Shown in pieces: positions 1 to 10,149 of a stretch of 64,000 nucleotides of DNA. Position numbers and translations under genes: made by a program. This DNA comes from Tubiluchus corallicola (lineage: Eukaryota; Priapulida; Priapulimorpha; Priapulimorphida; Tubiluchidae): assembly GCA_030141605.1 (NCBI GenBank), contig JAQGDQ010000437.1, positions 60,001 through 124,000 of the forward strand. Direction: 5' to 3'. The notes under the pieces were generated by a model. It did no database searches, was not told the origin of the DNA, and saw only the letters and a program-made list of their open reading frames with translations. How positions within the stretch are numbered: the first letter of the stretch is position 1; each line of letters starts with the position of its first letter.

Positions 1-1923
1 ACCAGGCGGCTCTCTAGTACTTTCAAAACATGGAGTAACATCCACCGATATGGGAACTGTTTCACCACAATCCAGCTTCACCAATAGTTTAAAACATGTA
101 CAAACTTTGTTCCATTCTACAATGTATGGAAAGGCGTTGGGCGATATCTTTTGGCCTTTCAGTTTTAACACCCTGGCCATTGCATTGCACAGTGATTTTG
201 CAAATCTTTCTTTGAGAACTAATGGCTCTAATGGTTCATCCAAGTTGCCACTAAAAACCATAGCAGACACCATGTTTCTTTTACTCAAAACCTCGACAAT
301 TCGACTGATTCTCACCTTTCTTGCCTTTTTCCTCCTGACGACAAGCTCACCTTTTTTGACGATGACAAAAAAATCAAACTCGTCTGGTAGTCCAACCTTT
401 ACATCACAAGCTGAACTACCGACCATCACAGGTTCACAGTGCAGATTTGAAAGTCGAGTAATCGTTTCACAAACATTTTCTAATAAATCTAATACCTCTT
501 TACGAATTTCGTGAAAGACGTCATATTGCTGCAATTTTCCAATTTCTGGCAGGTGCATGATGTCTGCCAATTTCATCTGACTGCGTAGGCCTACATAGTT
601 GCTTTTAAGCAATGCAGTTTGTAGACAGAGCAGCAGATGGATACAAAACCCAATAATTAATGCATAATCACGTGTAAGTGCTCTGTAGTTGCTCTCGGTA
701 ACCAAGGATGCCATTTTTGTATTTTGTCTCCTCATTAAAAGATCTGTCCACAGAAATAAGAGCAAAAAGCTGAAAATGTGAAAGAGCGTCAAAGACGATC
801 TGCCGCGAAGTGAATTGAAATACCTGTAAGTAAGTAGCACACCTGCCGCTTTCTTTTGCGATTTGTATATTGGTGTTTTACCTTTAGTTTTAGTGCACAC
901 GTCGTATACTGTTTTATTTTCGTAGTTTTTTATTTTATAGTCGGCACCATTGTCTAATAAATACACCACAGTCTGTATGCTTGAGCCAATGTTGTGCGCA
1001 TTGAAACAGGCAAGGTGAAGATTTGTGTTTCCCTGTATGTTTACAGTGTTAACGAGTTTTTTCACATTGTTATTCTGTTGGTTAGCAGTTTGCTCGCAAA
1101 ATATGTTAATCACATCAACGTTACCCCATTTGCAGGCTAAATTCAAAGGCGTTTCGCGTAGATAGTTCTTCGTGTAGATGTTTGCACCGTTATCGATGAG
1201 AAATTTTACGACGTTTGCGTGTCCTTCCCATGCTGCGTGGTGCAGGGGCGTGTTACCACGGTAGTTTTTTGTGTTAACATCTGCACCATTTCTCACTAAC
1301 TTTTCAACAATGACCAGGTACCCTTTCTTGGCTGCGTCATCCAATGCGGTTGTATTTTGAATGTTTTGCAAGTTTATTTGTGCACCATGTCTAATGAGCA
1401 CCTCAGCAACTTCCGGCTGACCGCACCATGCTGCCTGGTGCAACGGTGTACTATCGTCATTCACTTGTGTGCACTGAATGTTAGCACCATGCTCTAGCAG
1501 TGTTTCTACGACATCCGCATGTCCTTTCCTGCACGCAAGTTCTAATGGTCTCCAGCCATTGTTTCTTGTACTCTCTATTTCTGCACCCATATCTAGTAAT
1601 TTATTGACCACATCAACGTGACCCATGGCAGCAGCTATGTGAAGTGGAGTGCCGCCTTTTTCTTCAAATTCATAACGCATTCTGTGCATCTCAGAAGTGC
1701 AGTCGATTTTTGCTCCATTTCTAATCCACTTCTCCACGTCTTCCACTTGTCCGGAGTAAGCTGCTTTTATCAGGGCATTGTCATGAGCTTTCTGCTTGTC
1801 TTTTGGTGTTTGTGTTTTACTATCGTGTCTTTTCCTTGGCATGAAGTTGTCCTCATTGCACGTTACGGCTGCAAAAGTAGAACTTCGTATTCTGACACCA
1901 GCCACTAAATCTGCAGGTTCCAT
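1..1923 (-). CDS. Ankyrin-repeat, two-TM, Mab-21/cGAS-like nucleotidyltransferase (partial, C-terminus off window)
   Basis: The frame is open from the ATG at 1923 to base 1 (641 codons, no stop, no intron); an in-frame TGA lies three codons upstream of the ATG. Residues 47-75, 90-118, 123-151, 157-185, 190-219, 223-252, 257-280 and 298-330 read as ankyrin repeats (TPLHIAAAMGH, TPLHHAAWEGH). Hydrophobic segments lie at about 377-397 and 419-439. Residues 455-641 look like the N-terminal half of a Mab-21 fold: GSS at 502-504, PDEFDF at 513-518 and SVDVTP near 626-631. By family knowledge these carry the metal-binding acids of cGAS and cGAS-like receptors, here E515, D517 and D628. Such enzymes make nucleotide second messengers when a ligand binds. 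The membrane segments also recall ITPRIP-type Mab-21 proteins, so enzymatic activity is inference. The C-terminal lobe and any zinc ribbon lie outside the window. Confidence 0.9.
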   Translation of the reverse strand, partial: MEPADLVAGVRIRSSTFAAVTCNEDNFMPRKRHDSKTQTPKDKQKAHDNALIKAAYSGQVEDVEKWIRNGAKIDCTSEMHRMRYEFEEKGGTPLHIAAAMGHVDVVNKLLDMGAEIESTRNNGWRPLELACRKGHADVVETLLEHGANIQCTQVNDDSTPLHQAAWCGQPEVAEVLIRHGAQINLQNIQNTTALDDAAKKGYLVIVEKLVRNGADVNTKNYRGNTPLHHAAWEGHANVVKFLIDNGANIYTKNYLRETPLNLACKWGNVDVINIFCEQTANQQNNNVKKLVNTVNIQGNTNLHLACFNAHNIGSSIQTVVYLLDNGADYKIKNYENKTVYDVCTKTKGKTPIYKSQKKAAGVLLTYRYFNSLRGRSSLTLFHIFSFLLLFLWTDLLMRRQNTKMASLVTESNYRALTRDYALIIGFCIHLLLCLQTALLKSNYVGLRSQMKLADIMHLPEIGKLQQYDVFHEIRKEVLDLLENVCETITRLSNLHCEPVMVGSSACDVKVGLPDEFDFFVIVKKGELVVRRKKARKVRISRIVEVLSKRNMVSAMVFSGNLDEPLEPLVLKERFAKSLCNAMARVLKLKGQKISPNAFPYIVEWNKVCTCFKLLVKLDCGETVPISVDVTPCFESTREPPG

Positions 1924-2240
1924 TGCTACTTTTCAACAAAGTGAAAGCTTTAAAGTGTCTCTGCCATTTCTTCTTTTAGAGATGTTTGAGCAGCAAGTGC
2001 CTAACGAGTTTATAACCTAGAAATATGGCTTGATACGTTCCCTGAAAAAAAGATGTCTTATTGCTTTCGCTACAGTGTAAGTTTAAGAAAAGCATAATTA
2101 TATGTACTTGCGTAAGTACAATGCAGTATACCATCAACTCTGAAATGCATGCTACGTAAAACAGCAGGCTTCATATGCTAAAGACAAAACATGCCATAAT
2201 CATTATTATTAAAAAATCTTCATACTGATTTTCTTCACTG
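1924..2240. other. Upstream flank / probable 5' UTR of the ankyrin-Mab21 gene
   Basis: AT-rich sequence with no coding signal on either strand. It lies immediately upstream of the minus-strand ATG, so it may hold the 5' UTR, but no initiator or splice acceptor can be fixed. Confidence 0.3.
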
Positions 2241-2397
2241 CAATGTTAGAAATTTACAGGGCCTATTTCAGGGGGGGGGGGAGTGGGGATACTTCCCTAG
2301 GGCCTCGCACCAAGGTAACATTTTTTTTTGCTTTATGCGACCATGCTGCCTCTCTCTCTCTCTCTCTCTCCCCCCCTCTCTCTCTCTCTCTCCCCCT

Positions 2398-2438
<41 letters not shown>

Positions 2439-2645
2439 AGTATTAAGGACTGGTCTTGAGAATAAAGCAGTTTTTCTTTCAATTGTTCTTTCCTTTAACA
2501 ACTGTATAACTCCATATTTTCTCTTCGAAAATGCTTCTCCGGCGTTCTAGCAGTTCAAACATTTTCTGCCCCCCCCCCCCCGAGGGGGCTCACACGTCCC
2601 ACTTCCCCGGGCCTCGCTTAGGCTGTAATAGGCCCTGGAAATTTA
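2241..2645. mobile_element. Decayed hAT-like element with embedded CT/CA microsatellite
   Basis: The segment holds a G-run, 'ggcctcgcaccaaggtaaca', a T-run, 'gctttatgcga', a CT/CA microsatellite and then a C-run. The same order occurs in the better preserved element at 43940-44491, so this is a related copy that has lost clear ends. Homopolymer runs at 2271-2281 and 2570-2581 may be poorly assembled. Confidence 0.5.
2350..2439. repeat. (CT)n-(CA)n compound microsatellite
   Basis: CT dinucleotides broken by short C-runs pass directly into CA dinucleotides. Open frames across it are artefacts. Confidence 0.95.
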
Positions 2646-3060
2646 ACAACTTGCCGACGATAAATTTAAACGTTAAATTCTGGTCTGGTTTTTACACACG
2701 TACTAATGTTATTTCAACTACAATAAACTTGCCTGCTTCACATGACTGTAGACTTCTGAGTAGACTCCTAAATGCCGTAACATCGCTTTAACGGCGTAAA
2801 CACTACTTTTCTTACAAATAGCTAGTCAATTCATTACATAACTACACCAACAACTCCTTCCAGTTCGTGTCCACGGACTCCAAAACGTTTAAGTAAACGC
2901 ACCATGTCCTGGAACATATCATACATTTCTGCCTTGCAACGTTGCCTGCCACGTACAGTGAAATTAACACCAAGATTTGTTACTGTTTAAGTGAAAAAAT
3001 GAAGTTGGCTGCTTGCCAAACTTAAGGCATAACTTACAGACAGGCGTTCCAGCACGTTGC
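2646..3060. other. Unassigned non-coding stretch
   Basis: No coding frame, RNA or repeat match within the window was recognised here. Confidence 0.4.
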
Positions 3061-3082
3061 TACAGTAGATTAATGAACGTGT

Positions 3083-3093
3083 TGCGCATGCGC
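3083..3093. promoter_or_regulatory. NRF1-like palindrome in a CpG-rich patch (candidate promoter)
   Basis: TGCGCATGCGC matches the known NRF1/EWG core and sits in a locally GC-rich patch (about 3080-3190) within an AT-rich region. It lies about 1.2 kb upstream of the ankyrin-Mab21 start codon, so it may be that gene's promoter; the link is inference. Confidence 0.35.
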
Positions 3094-3521
3094 CGCGCTG
3101 TTTTGCTATTTCGGAAGAGCAGAGCCAAGATTGACGGGCAGGGCGGCAACTAGTTTTAGTAAGAACCGATGTAAGTTTTCGCGGAAGTGGTGCTGTCTGG
3201 ATTTACCTGTCTGAAGGCAGATTTCTTTGTTTTAGAATTCTGCCTGCCCAATGTCTACAATAGACATGACGGGCGTATGATGATGATGATGATGTAGAAG
3301 TTAAGAACCAATACATTTTCAATGAAGAACACACAACGATTTTTCCATATTTTTTATTTCTATCCCTCCTGACCTAATTAATTTTTGGTACATGACTGTA
3401 TTTCGTAGGCTTACCCGCATCCTATAACTCATTACATATAGTACTTCACGTACATACGCACGCATGTACACCCATATTTAGCTCTGATTAAAAACTTTTT
3501 CAAGAAAGCAAATGTGAAAAA

Positions 3522-3595
3522 GTCGGGGCGCGGCCTGGATTTGAACTAGCGACCTTTCGCTGATTTTGCAAAGTCATGACTACACGTTTTTATTT
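3522..3595 (-). repeat. tRNA-like 3' half, possible tRNA-derived SINE fragment
   Basis: On the minus strand a box-B-like GTTCAAATCC is preceded by an anticodon-arm-like stretch and followed by a G+C-rich acceptor-like strand. The 5' half is not tRNA-like, so this is a fragment and not a functional tRNA. Confidence 0.35.
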
Positions 3596-3974
3596 CAAAA
3601 GTTAACAATAATTATTGTTGATCTAGTCGGTCGTTAACACTAATCTTGAAATTTGCGGGTGTGAATTATTAATAGGTTGACAAATAGCTTTTTTAATTTT
3701 TTTTGTTTTTTGGTTTTAGTTAATATGGATTCTATGTTTCTCCCGTAATTGTTTGCCATTAATTGCCTGTGATTTTTTCTGTGTGTTTTTGGTGAATGTG
3801 GTTATATTAAAAAACAAAAATAGTGTGAAAGTCATGTTTGAGGTACACTGAAAACTGAAAAGCGTTTATTAGACAACGTACACATATGTAGAATGACTGC
3901 TACACTGAACACTGAGAACAAGAGTGTCCTGCACTGATCACTGAGAGCTAGACAGTAAGTAAAATGAGGATCAC
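3596..3974. other. Unassigned AT-rich stretch
   Basis: T-rich sequence with no coding frame. Nothing further recognised. Confidence 0.4.
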
Positions 3975-4120
3975 GACTGCTGCACTGCACTGAGAGTGTG
4001 AGTTAGACAGGTGTGTAGCACGACTAGCATGTCTGCTGCACTGCTCTGGGAGTGTGAGTTAGACAGGTGTGTAGCACGACTAGCATGACTTCTGCACTGC
4101 ATTGAGAGTGAGACAGTGAC
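3975..4120. repeat. 56-bp tandem duplication (about 2.5 copies)
   Basis: 'gagtgtgagttagacaggtg' recurs at 3994 and 4050 with the same flanks, and a decayed third copy follows. Confidence 0.8.
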
Positions 4121-4439
4121 TAGAAAGTAAATCCAGTCAGTATATGTAGGTATAGGTAATTATGCAAACTTGGCTTCACAAAAACCATTACTGTAAAATA
4201 GGGAGAGATCCAGTGAATATGACCGCACTATTATACTAGGGGTGAGTTTAGCTAGTAAAATGTAAAAGGATTAGTTACTAGATGGCAGCACCTAATATAT
4301 ACAGTTACAATTTCCACAAATAGTGCTTAATGCTTGTCCATGCCTTTTGTTTTTCAAATACTGAAACGTTGTGTAACTTTAGTTTTTGTATTGCAAGATT
4401 TTTTATTAATTAGAATAGTGAGCAGAATTAACAGCGACA
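4121..4439. other. Unassigned stretch
   Basis: No coding frame, RNA gene or tandem repeat was recognised in this AT-rich segment. Confidence 0.4.
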
Positions 4440-4935
4440 GATTTTTTGATTTGATTTAACTCTTTATTTCGAACCAGGTTCATAGAATACATAACATACA
4501 ATAATTACAATACATACAATAATTATAACACCTCCTCTCAACACATGCAAATTAATACATAAATAAATAAAATAACAGTACAATCTATATATATACAATA
4601 TCATGCTCCCAGCCTGAATCGTTACTCATAATTTCTACCCAACACTTTCCACCACTGGTCTCCACTAAAGAAGATTTGAGCTTTGCATTACTCTACTGTA
4701 TAAACTGTATGCAGTTTTCCTATGTATTACATCAAAGTATAAAACATCGTGGTCTACTGAAATGGTCCTAGAACTATAATCATATGGGTAGTTGAAAAGT
4801 TTGCGTTTTGAAATATTGTGAGCTACTTTAAGTTTGCTGAGACTGTAATTATAAAAATGTCGCCAGGTGGCCATACCGTAGAAAGAATTACAATAAGAGT
4901 TGAACAGTTGAGTTTTGACATTAGGTGAACAGAGA
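4440..4935 (-). mobile_element. Non-LTR retrotransposon 3' end relic (CR1/L2-like)
   Basis: The minus strand encodes TWRHFYNYSL / KLKVAHN-type sequence typical of the region after the reverse transcriptase in CR1/L2-like LINEs. It ends at 4440 with an AAATCAAATC-type tail. The relic at 39100-39600 is from the same family. Frame breaks and missing upstream domains show it is dead and 5'-truncated. Confidence 0.65.
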
Positions 4936-5110
4936 AATGCTTAGAAAGATAGATAGACAGATAAACAGCTAAATATAGTGATGTATATTTAGATAGACAG
5001 ACATACAAATAGGCAAACAAATGCACTTGCAGGCAGACAGCCGGGCAGTAAAAAACAACTAGATGGGTAGACAGGCAGACAGACAGACAGACAACACTAG
5101 TGATAGAAGT
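4936..5110. repeat. GATA/CAGA-type simple repeat
   Basis: Degenerate 'agatagacag' and 'acagacagac' units. Low complexity with no gene. Confidence 0.6.
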
Positions 5111-5156
5111 GTGCGTACATGGTGTACAAAATGTACATTATGGCTGTCCAAGAAAT

Positions 5157-5720
5157 TTACATTAATATTAAAGGAAGACGGGATGACTTTTCACATACCA
5201 CCCCATTTTCTACTCCAACGAACAGTATACATTTTAACACAGTTAATACTGGAAAAGCGTTTCTGATAATTAAATTATAGGTTAAAAACTTAATTAACGG
5301 CGGGCGAGCCCAACTATTGATGACATCACAAACTAACATAATTTTCAACATCAAAAATATTCCACGAGCGTGTTGCACGTGTTTGCGAAAGAGAAAATTG
5401 AAGTATGATGCTACTGTAAGATATTCAGTGCGTTTTAATAAAACACGTCTCGTTTTAAGATAAAAATTCAAATTTCAAATTTACCTCTGTGGTGTAGAAC
5501 GTGTGTAGTACGTCACAAACTAACACATCTGAATTGAGCGGTACAGCACCTGCTTTTTGTGCAACGCTTTCCGAAATGCAGGCGCTACTGCACGTCTAAC
5601 TAGCAAATGGTGAAATGCATGTATCACCGAAGAACTAATGGCGCGAACGTGAAACTGCGTTTGTGTGGTAATAATTCTTTCACGTGAGTCATTCTTTAAA
5701 AAAGTATGTTTCTTTTCAAT
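5157..5720 (+). repeat. Dispersed repeat family D, copy 1
   Basis: Shares long segments with 24190-24725 (inverted) and 53280-53780, including 'cgagcgtgttgcacgtgttt' and a GAAAGAATTATTACCACA-type end. No protein was recognised; it is probably a non-autonomous DNA element, but its ends were not resolved. Confidence 0.65.
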
Positions 5721-6084
5721 ATTTTAAAGAGTAGATTGTTCTGACCTACTGTTTAAGATTAAGGCCGGTTTTGCTTTAACTGTGGTGTATTCCTGTGAAA
5801 AAATGTGCAATTTTTGACAATTGTGTTATGCTCCATTTTCCTATACTTAGCACTTGTTAGAAAATGTGGAAGAAGGGGGGGGGGAATAATTCCTTTAAAG
5901 TACACGTTTTTCTAAATTGGCCTGTATTTTACTTCTTGGCTTTAAATGATTCAATTATACACGTGTTGCATTGCTAGACTTGCATAACCATTTCTAATTA
6001 TTAATTAAAGCTTTAGCGGCTCTTATTGGGTACTGGTATATTAGCTTAGGCTCCACATGAAACTTGGTGTAGAGGTGACTCACT
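5721..6084. other. Unassigned stretch
   Basis: AT-rich; a G-run at 5876-5884. No feature recognised. Confidence 0.4.
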
Positions 6085-6549
6085 TTAACCCTTTCAGTCC
6101 CAAATTATTTTTGTAATAAGAAAAAAATTTTTGGCTTGGTACTTTTGTTCAGTATGTCCATCTTGTTTACACATAATAATTATTTTTTCTACCTGTGACG
6201 CGTGCTAAATATAGCCTGTATCCCACGGGATACATTGGGATTCAATGGAAGCATAAAATGTGCTTCATTTTGCAACTGCTGATAATTTTTTAAAGTATTT
6301 AAGACATTTAGTATGCAGGCTATGCTGATCTGTACAAAGTCGTCTCTAAATTACTGTACCTTGTGCAGTTTTTATGCTATGTAGATTTTCTAGTTTGCCA
6401 TTTTATCACCATTTTTAGTCTGTTGTTATTGGCTTAAATCAAAATAATTATTAACAGATCAAATAACTGTCAGTTTTAAAATTTTATTAATTTTAAAGGC
6501 AGAAAATAGTCTTGTATCTCGCGGGATACAACGGGTGTGAAAGGGTTAA
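6085..6549 (+). mobile_element. piggyBac-like MITE, family A copy 1
   Basis: Flanked by TTAA at both ends, with inverted CCCTTTCA/TGAAAGGG termini. Just inside each end is a GTATCCC..GGGATAC-type palindrome. TTAA duplication is the hallmark of piggyBac transposition; no transposase is encoded. Confidence 0.85.
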
Positions 6550-6914
6550 TACGGCATCGCTTTTACCATTCATTACTGCCATGCTAGTCACGAGCTGGTA
6601 GGATTTCCCTTTGTAAGTGTTAAATTATTAGCACAAATACGTATTATAATACAATATGTACGGGTGCTGCCCTCTGTAGGGCAAAGATACTTAGCGGTTA
6701 ATACACGCGAACCGGTAGTTTGTTACTATTAGAAGTAGGTTGTAGTTACAGTTACAGTAACTTACTATTTCCTATGAACGAATAAAATTGGTTTCGTTTA
6801 TCTAACAAGTTTTAAACACTTAGCTCACATATTTTTTAATAAACCGTGTTATAATTATAAACATATACGCCTATGATATATTTTTCATATTTATTAGTGC
6901 CAATTTAAATTCAA
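6550..6914. other. Unassigned stretch
   Basis: AT-rich, with no supported gene or repeat. Confidence 0.4.
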
Positions 6915-7183
6915 TTTTAAAAGATTTTCAGATCACAAAGGTCATGCATATTGCGTGATTTTGTTCTGCAGTAAAACACTAGTAATTTGTTTATAGATTG
7001 TGCACAGAAATCCCAGTAAATTGTGCTGTTCGCAGGATGTTTCATACGTTTTAATGGCAAAGAACGTATGCAGTTTAAGTGCTGAACTATCGAACCTATA
7101 ATCTTAGGTTCGAATGAAATTCGAATTAAAATGTTAGTTCGAATCGAATTCAAACTTTCGAATTGTACGATGCTCACCCCTAA
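6915..7183 (-). mobile_element. TTCGAA-rich MITE, family B copy 1 (truncated)
   Basis: Ends in 'ttcgaattgtacgatgctca' and 'cccct'. The interior 'ttttgttctgcagtaaaac' is shared with copies at 13.3, 40.6, 46.5, 52.6 and 62.7 kb. The other terminus is missing. Confidence 0.7.
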
Positions 7184-7599
7184 TTGTAATGTCTGTGAAT
7201 GGTTAAAGACGTTCTGCCGTTCCACAGTTCCCTGTTTCCCTTCGCCGCGTGCACGTGTGAACGCGCCTTAACAAGCAGTTTACAATTTCCATTGTCGTCG
7301 TTTTCACGTACCTGTTCAGGGATGTAAAAATGTCATTGATGAGGTCAAGTATGAGGCTTAATGTCTGGGCAAACACCAACTATGGGCTGTCCATTTGTGA
7401 ATCTTATTTGCAGAGTGGGGTTGAAATAATTCAGTGGCCCCAGGTCATCGCTCAATTCTGCATGCCAGATTGGTGAAACTATAACATTATTATCATTATT
7501 AATATTGATATTTGTATAGTGGTTATTCTTTATAGGCGCATGCGCATAATAAACAAGCTTTTCATTGATACAATACCCAATGCTCATTTGAGGATTTTG
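7184..7599. other. Unassigned stretch
   Basis: No supported gene. The open frames here depend on the neighbouring microsatellite. Confidence 0.4.
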
Positions 7600-7771
7600 C
7601 TGTGTGTGTGTGTGTGTGCGTGCGTGCGTGCCTGCCTGTGCGCGTGCGTGTGTGTGCGTGCGTGCGTGCCTGCCTGCCTGCCTGCGCGCGTGCGTGTGTG
7701 TGTGTGTGTGTGAATGCATGCGTGCGTGCGTTCGTGTGTGTGTGTGTGTGTGAATGCATGCGTGCGTGCGT

Positions 7772-7804
<33 letters not shown>

Positions 7805-7880
7805 TGCATGCGTGCGTTCGTGCATGTGTGCGAGTATATGTGTGCGTGTGCGTGCGTGCGAGCGTGCGTGTGTGTGTTAG
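7600..7880. repeat. (TG)n/(TGCG)n compound microsatellite
   Basis: About 280 bp of TG mixed with TGCG and CTGC units. Long frames of Cys/Val or His/Thr on the two strands are low-complexity artefacts. Confidence 0.95.
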
Positions 7881-8307
7881 GGATTGACTATTTTGGGTGG
7901 GTGACGTGAAGGAGGGCTGGTGGCAGGTGGTTTTTTATGTAGTTCGGATATCTGCGCAGCGGAATTCGGGGCCTCAGTGGCATCAACTTAGATGGTGGAA
8001 GTAGGACCGGTACCTAGCTTTTGTTCATAGTTAATCTTTTAAGTTAAGACGTTAAGCTGGCAGAGCAGTGATAGCTACTTTATGGGACATAAATTTCTTC
8101 ATTTACCGAGATAGATGAAGGAAGTGGTTCTATGGTGGTCACCCAAAAATTTAGTGGCCAGATTTGGCGTCGTTTTAACCTCAGTCTTTAGTCACGAAGT
8201 AATGGTCTTAGTCAGCTATTTCTCTTGCCCTAATAAGGTAATGGGGCAAACGTGTTTGAAAAGTGAGTTCGCCTATACTATCAGCATCAATTCTTAACAA
8301 GTATCTT
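7881..8307. other. Unassigned stretch
   Basis: Mixed composition with no supported gene. Confidence 0.4.
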
Positions 8308-9625
8308 ATCATATCATCACATTGGTATAGTTGAGTGGTACTTTTTTGTACAATTTAAAACTAATGCATAAGGGAAACGTTTTAAAGGGCAAAACGAACC
8401 TGAATTAACTTCATACCACTGCAGTGCTTGTTAGCAGTGTCGTCAAATTGGCATAGTTGTCTGATACTTTTTATACAAAGTCAAACTAATGCATATGGGA
8501 AACCTTTTAATCAACAAAACGAGCCGAAATCAACTTCAAACCACGGAAGTGCTCGTTGACAGTGTCATCAAATTGGCATAGTTGACTGATACTTTTTTAT
8601 ACAATGTCAAACGAATGCATATGGGAAACCTTTTAATCAGCAAAACGAACCTAAATCAACTTCAAATCACGGAAGTGCTCGTTGGCAGTGTCATCAAATT
8701 GGCATAGTTGCCTGATACTTTTTATACAAAGTCAAACTAATGCATATGGGAAACCTTTTAAACAACAAAACGAACCTAAATCAACTTCAAACCACGGAAG
8801 TGCTCGTTAGCAGTGTCATCAAATTGGCATAGTTGTCTTGTACTTTTTATACAAAGTCAAACTAATGCATATGGGAAACCTTTTAAACAACAAAACGAAC
8901 CTAAATCAACTTCAAGCCACGGAAGTGCTCATTAGCAGTGTCGTCAAATTAGTATAGTTGTCTGGTACTTTTTTATTCAATGTCAGACTAATGCATATGG
9001 GAAACCTTTTAAACAACAAAACGAACCTAAATCAACTTCAAACCACGGAAGTGCTCGTTAGCAGTGTCATCAAATTGGCATAGTTGTCTTGTACTTTTTA
9101 TACAAAGTCAAACTAATGCATATGGGAAACCTTTTAAACAACAAAACGAACCTAAATCAACTTCAAGCCACGGAAGTGCTCATTAGCAGTGTCGTCAAAT
9201 TAGTATAGTTGTCTGGTACTTTTTTATACAATGTCAGACTAATGCATATGGGAAACCTTTTAAACAACAAAACGAACCTAAATCAACTTCAAACCACGGA
9301 AGTGCTCGTTAGCAGTGTCATCAAATTGGCATAGTTGACTGGTACTTTTTTATACAATGCCAAACTAATGCATATGGGAAACCTTTTCAACAACAAAGCG
9401 AACCTGAATCAACTTCAAGCCACGGAAGTGCTCATTAGCAGTGTCGTCAAATTAGTATAGTTGTCTGGTACTTTTTTATACAATGTCAGACTAATGCATA
9501 TGGGAAACCTTTTCAACAACAAAGCGAACCTAAATCAACTTCAAACCACGGAAGTGCTCATTAGCAGTGTCATCAAATTGGCATAGTTGACTGGTACTTG
9601 TTTTACAATGTTAAACTTATAAATT
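8308..9625. repeat. ~126-bp satellite, ~10.5 copies, with dimeric higher-order structure
   Basis: 'aaattggcatagttg' or 'aaattagtatagttg' recurs at about 8440, 8568, 8693, 8819, 8943, 9069, 9194, 9320, 9448 and 9573. From about 8816 onward, 'catcaaattggcatag' and 'cgtcaaattagtatag' units alternate, giving a repeat of about 252 bp. The first copy (8310) is most diverged. Confidence 0.95.
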
Positions 9626-10149
9626 TAATCCCTGCCCTGCATTGTATGTAATCAATACATGTTTGTTTCCAGTCAACGCAATTTTCTTTCCAACATTATC
9701 CAACAATTCACCAACAGCACCAGTCGTTTGTGTTTAACAACACGCCAGGAACAATGCAGTTTAAATTGATCACTGCAGATTAAGGTTAATACTATTTTAG
9801 GCTTAGGAAATTTTCAATTCGCCACTAATTGAGTTAACTGGTTAAACTGCTATTTGGTGATTAGCATCAGCGTAGTCAAGTTTACAGTTATTGTCAGTTT
9901 ATTGCCGCATCCGCCTTTTCTTTGTGTCAAAATTGGGAACGCCGGGGAGGTGGATTTAACTTGCCTCTCTTCTCAATTACCTCATGAAATTTAAACGGAC
10001 CAGAACTTTTCCGGTTGTTGTGTTATCAGCATAGCGAAACCGTGAATTGTAAATAAGAATTATAGGTAATCAGAGGGGACAATTTCAACTTTTCACTTTT
10101 GCGCTTTGCGTAAAAATCTCCGTTGATGAATTTTGTTGAATATTTTCTT
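9626..10149. other. Unassigned stretch between two tandem arrays
   Basis: No coding or RNA signal recognised. Confidence 0.4.

Noticed and set aside
3522-3595. tRNA gene
   Set aside because: Only the 3' half resembles a tRNA; no paired acceptor stem or D arm could be placed.
7345-7880. Long His/Thr- and Cys/Val-rich frames on both strands
   Set aside because: They are translations of a TG/CA microsatellite, have no splice context and differ by frame only.
8308-9625. CRISPR-like array
   Set aside because: Units are contiguous and similar along their whole length, with no unique spacers, in a eukaryotic genome.
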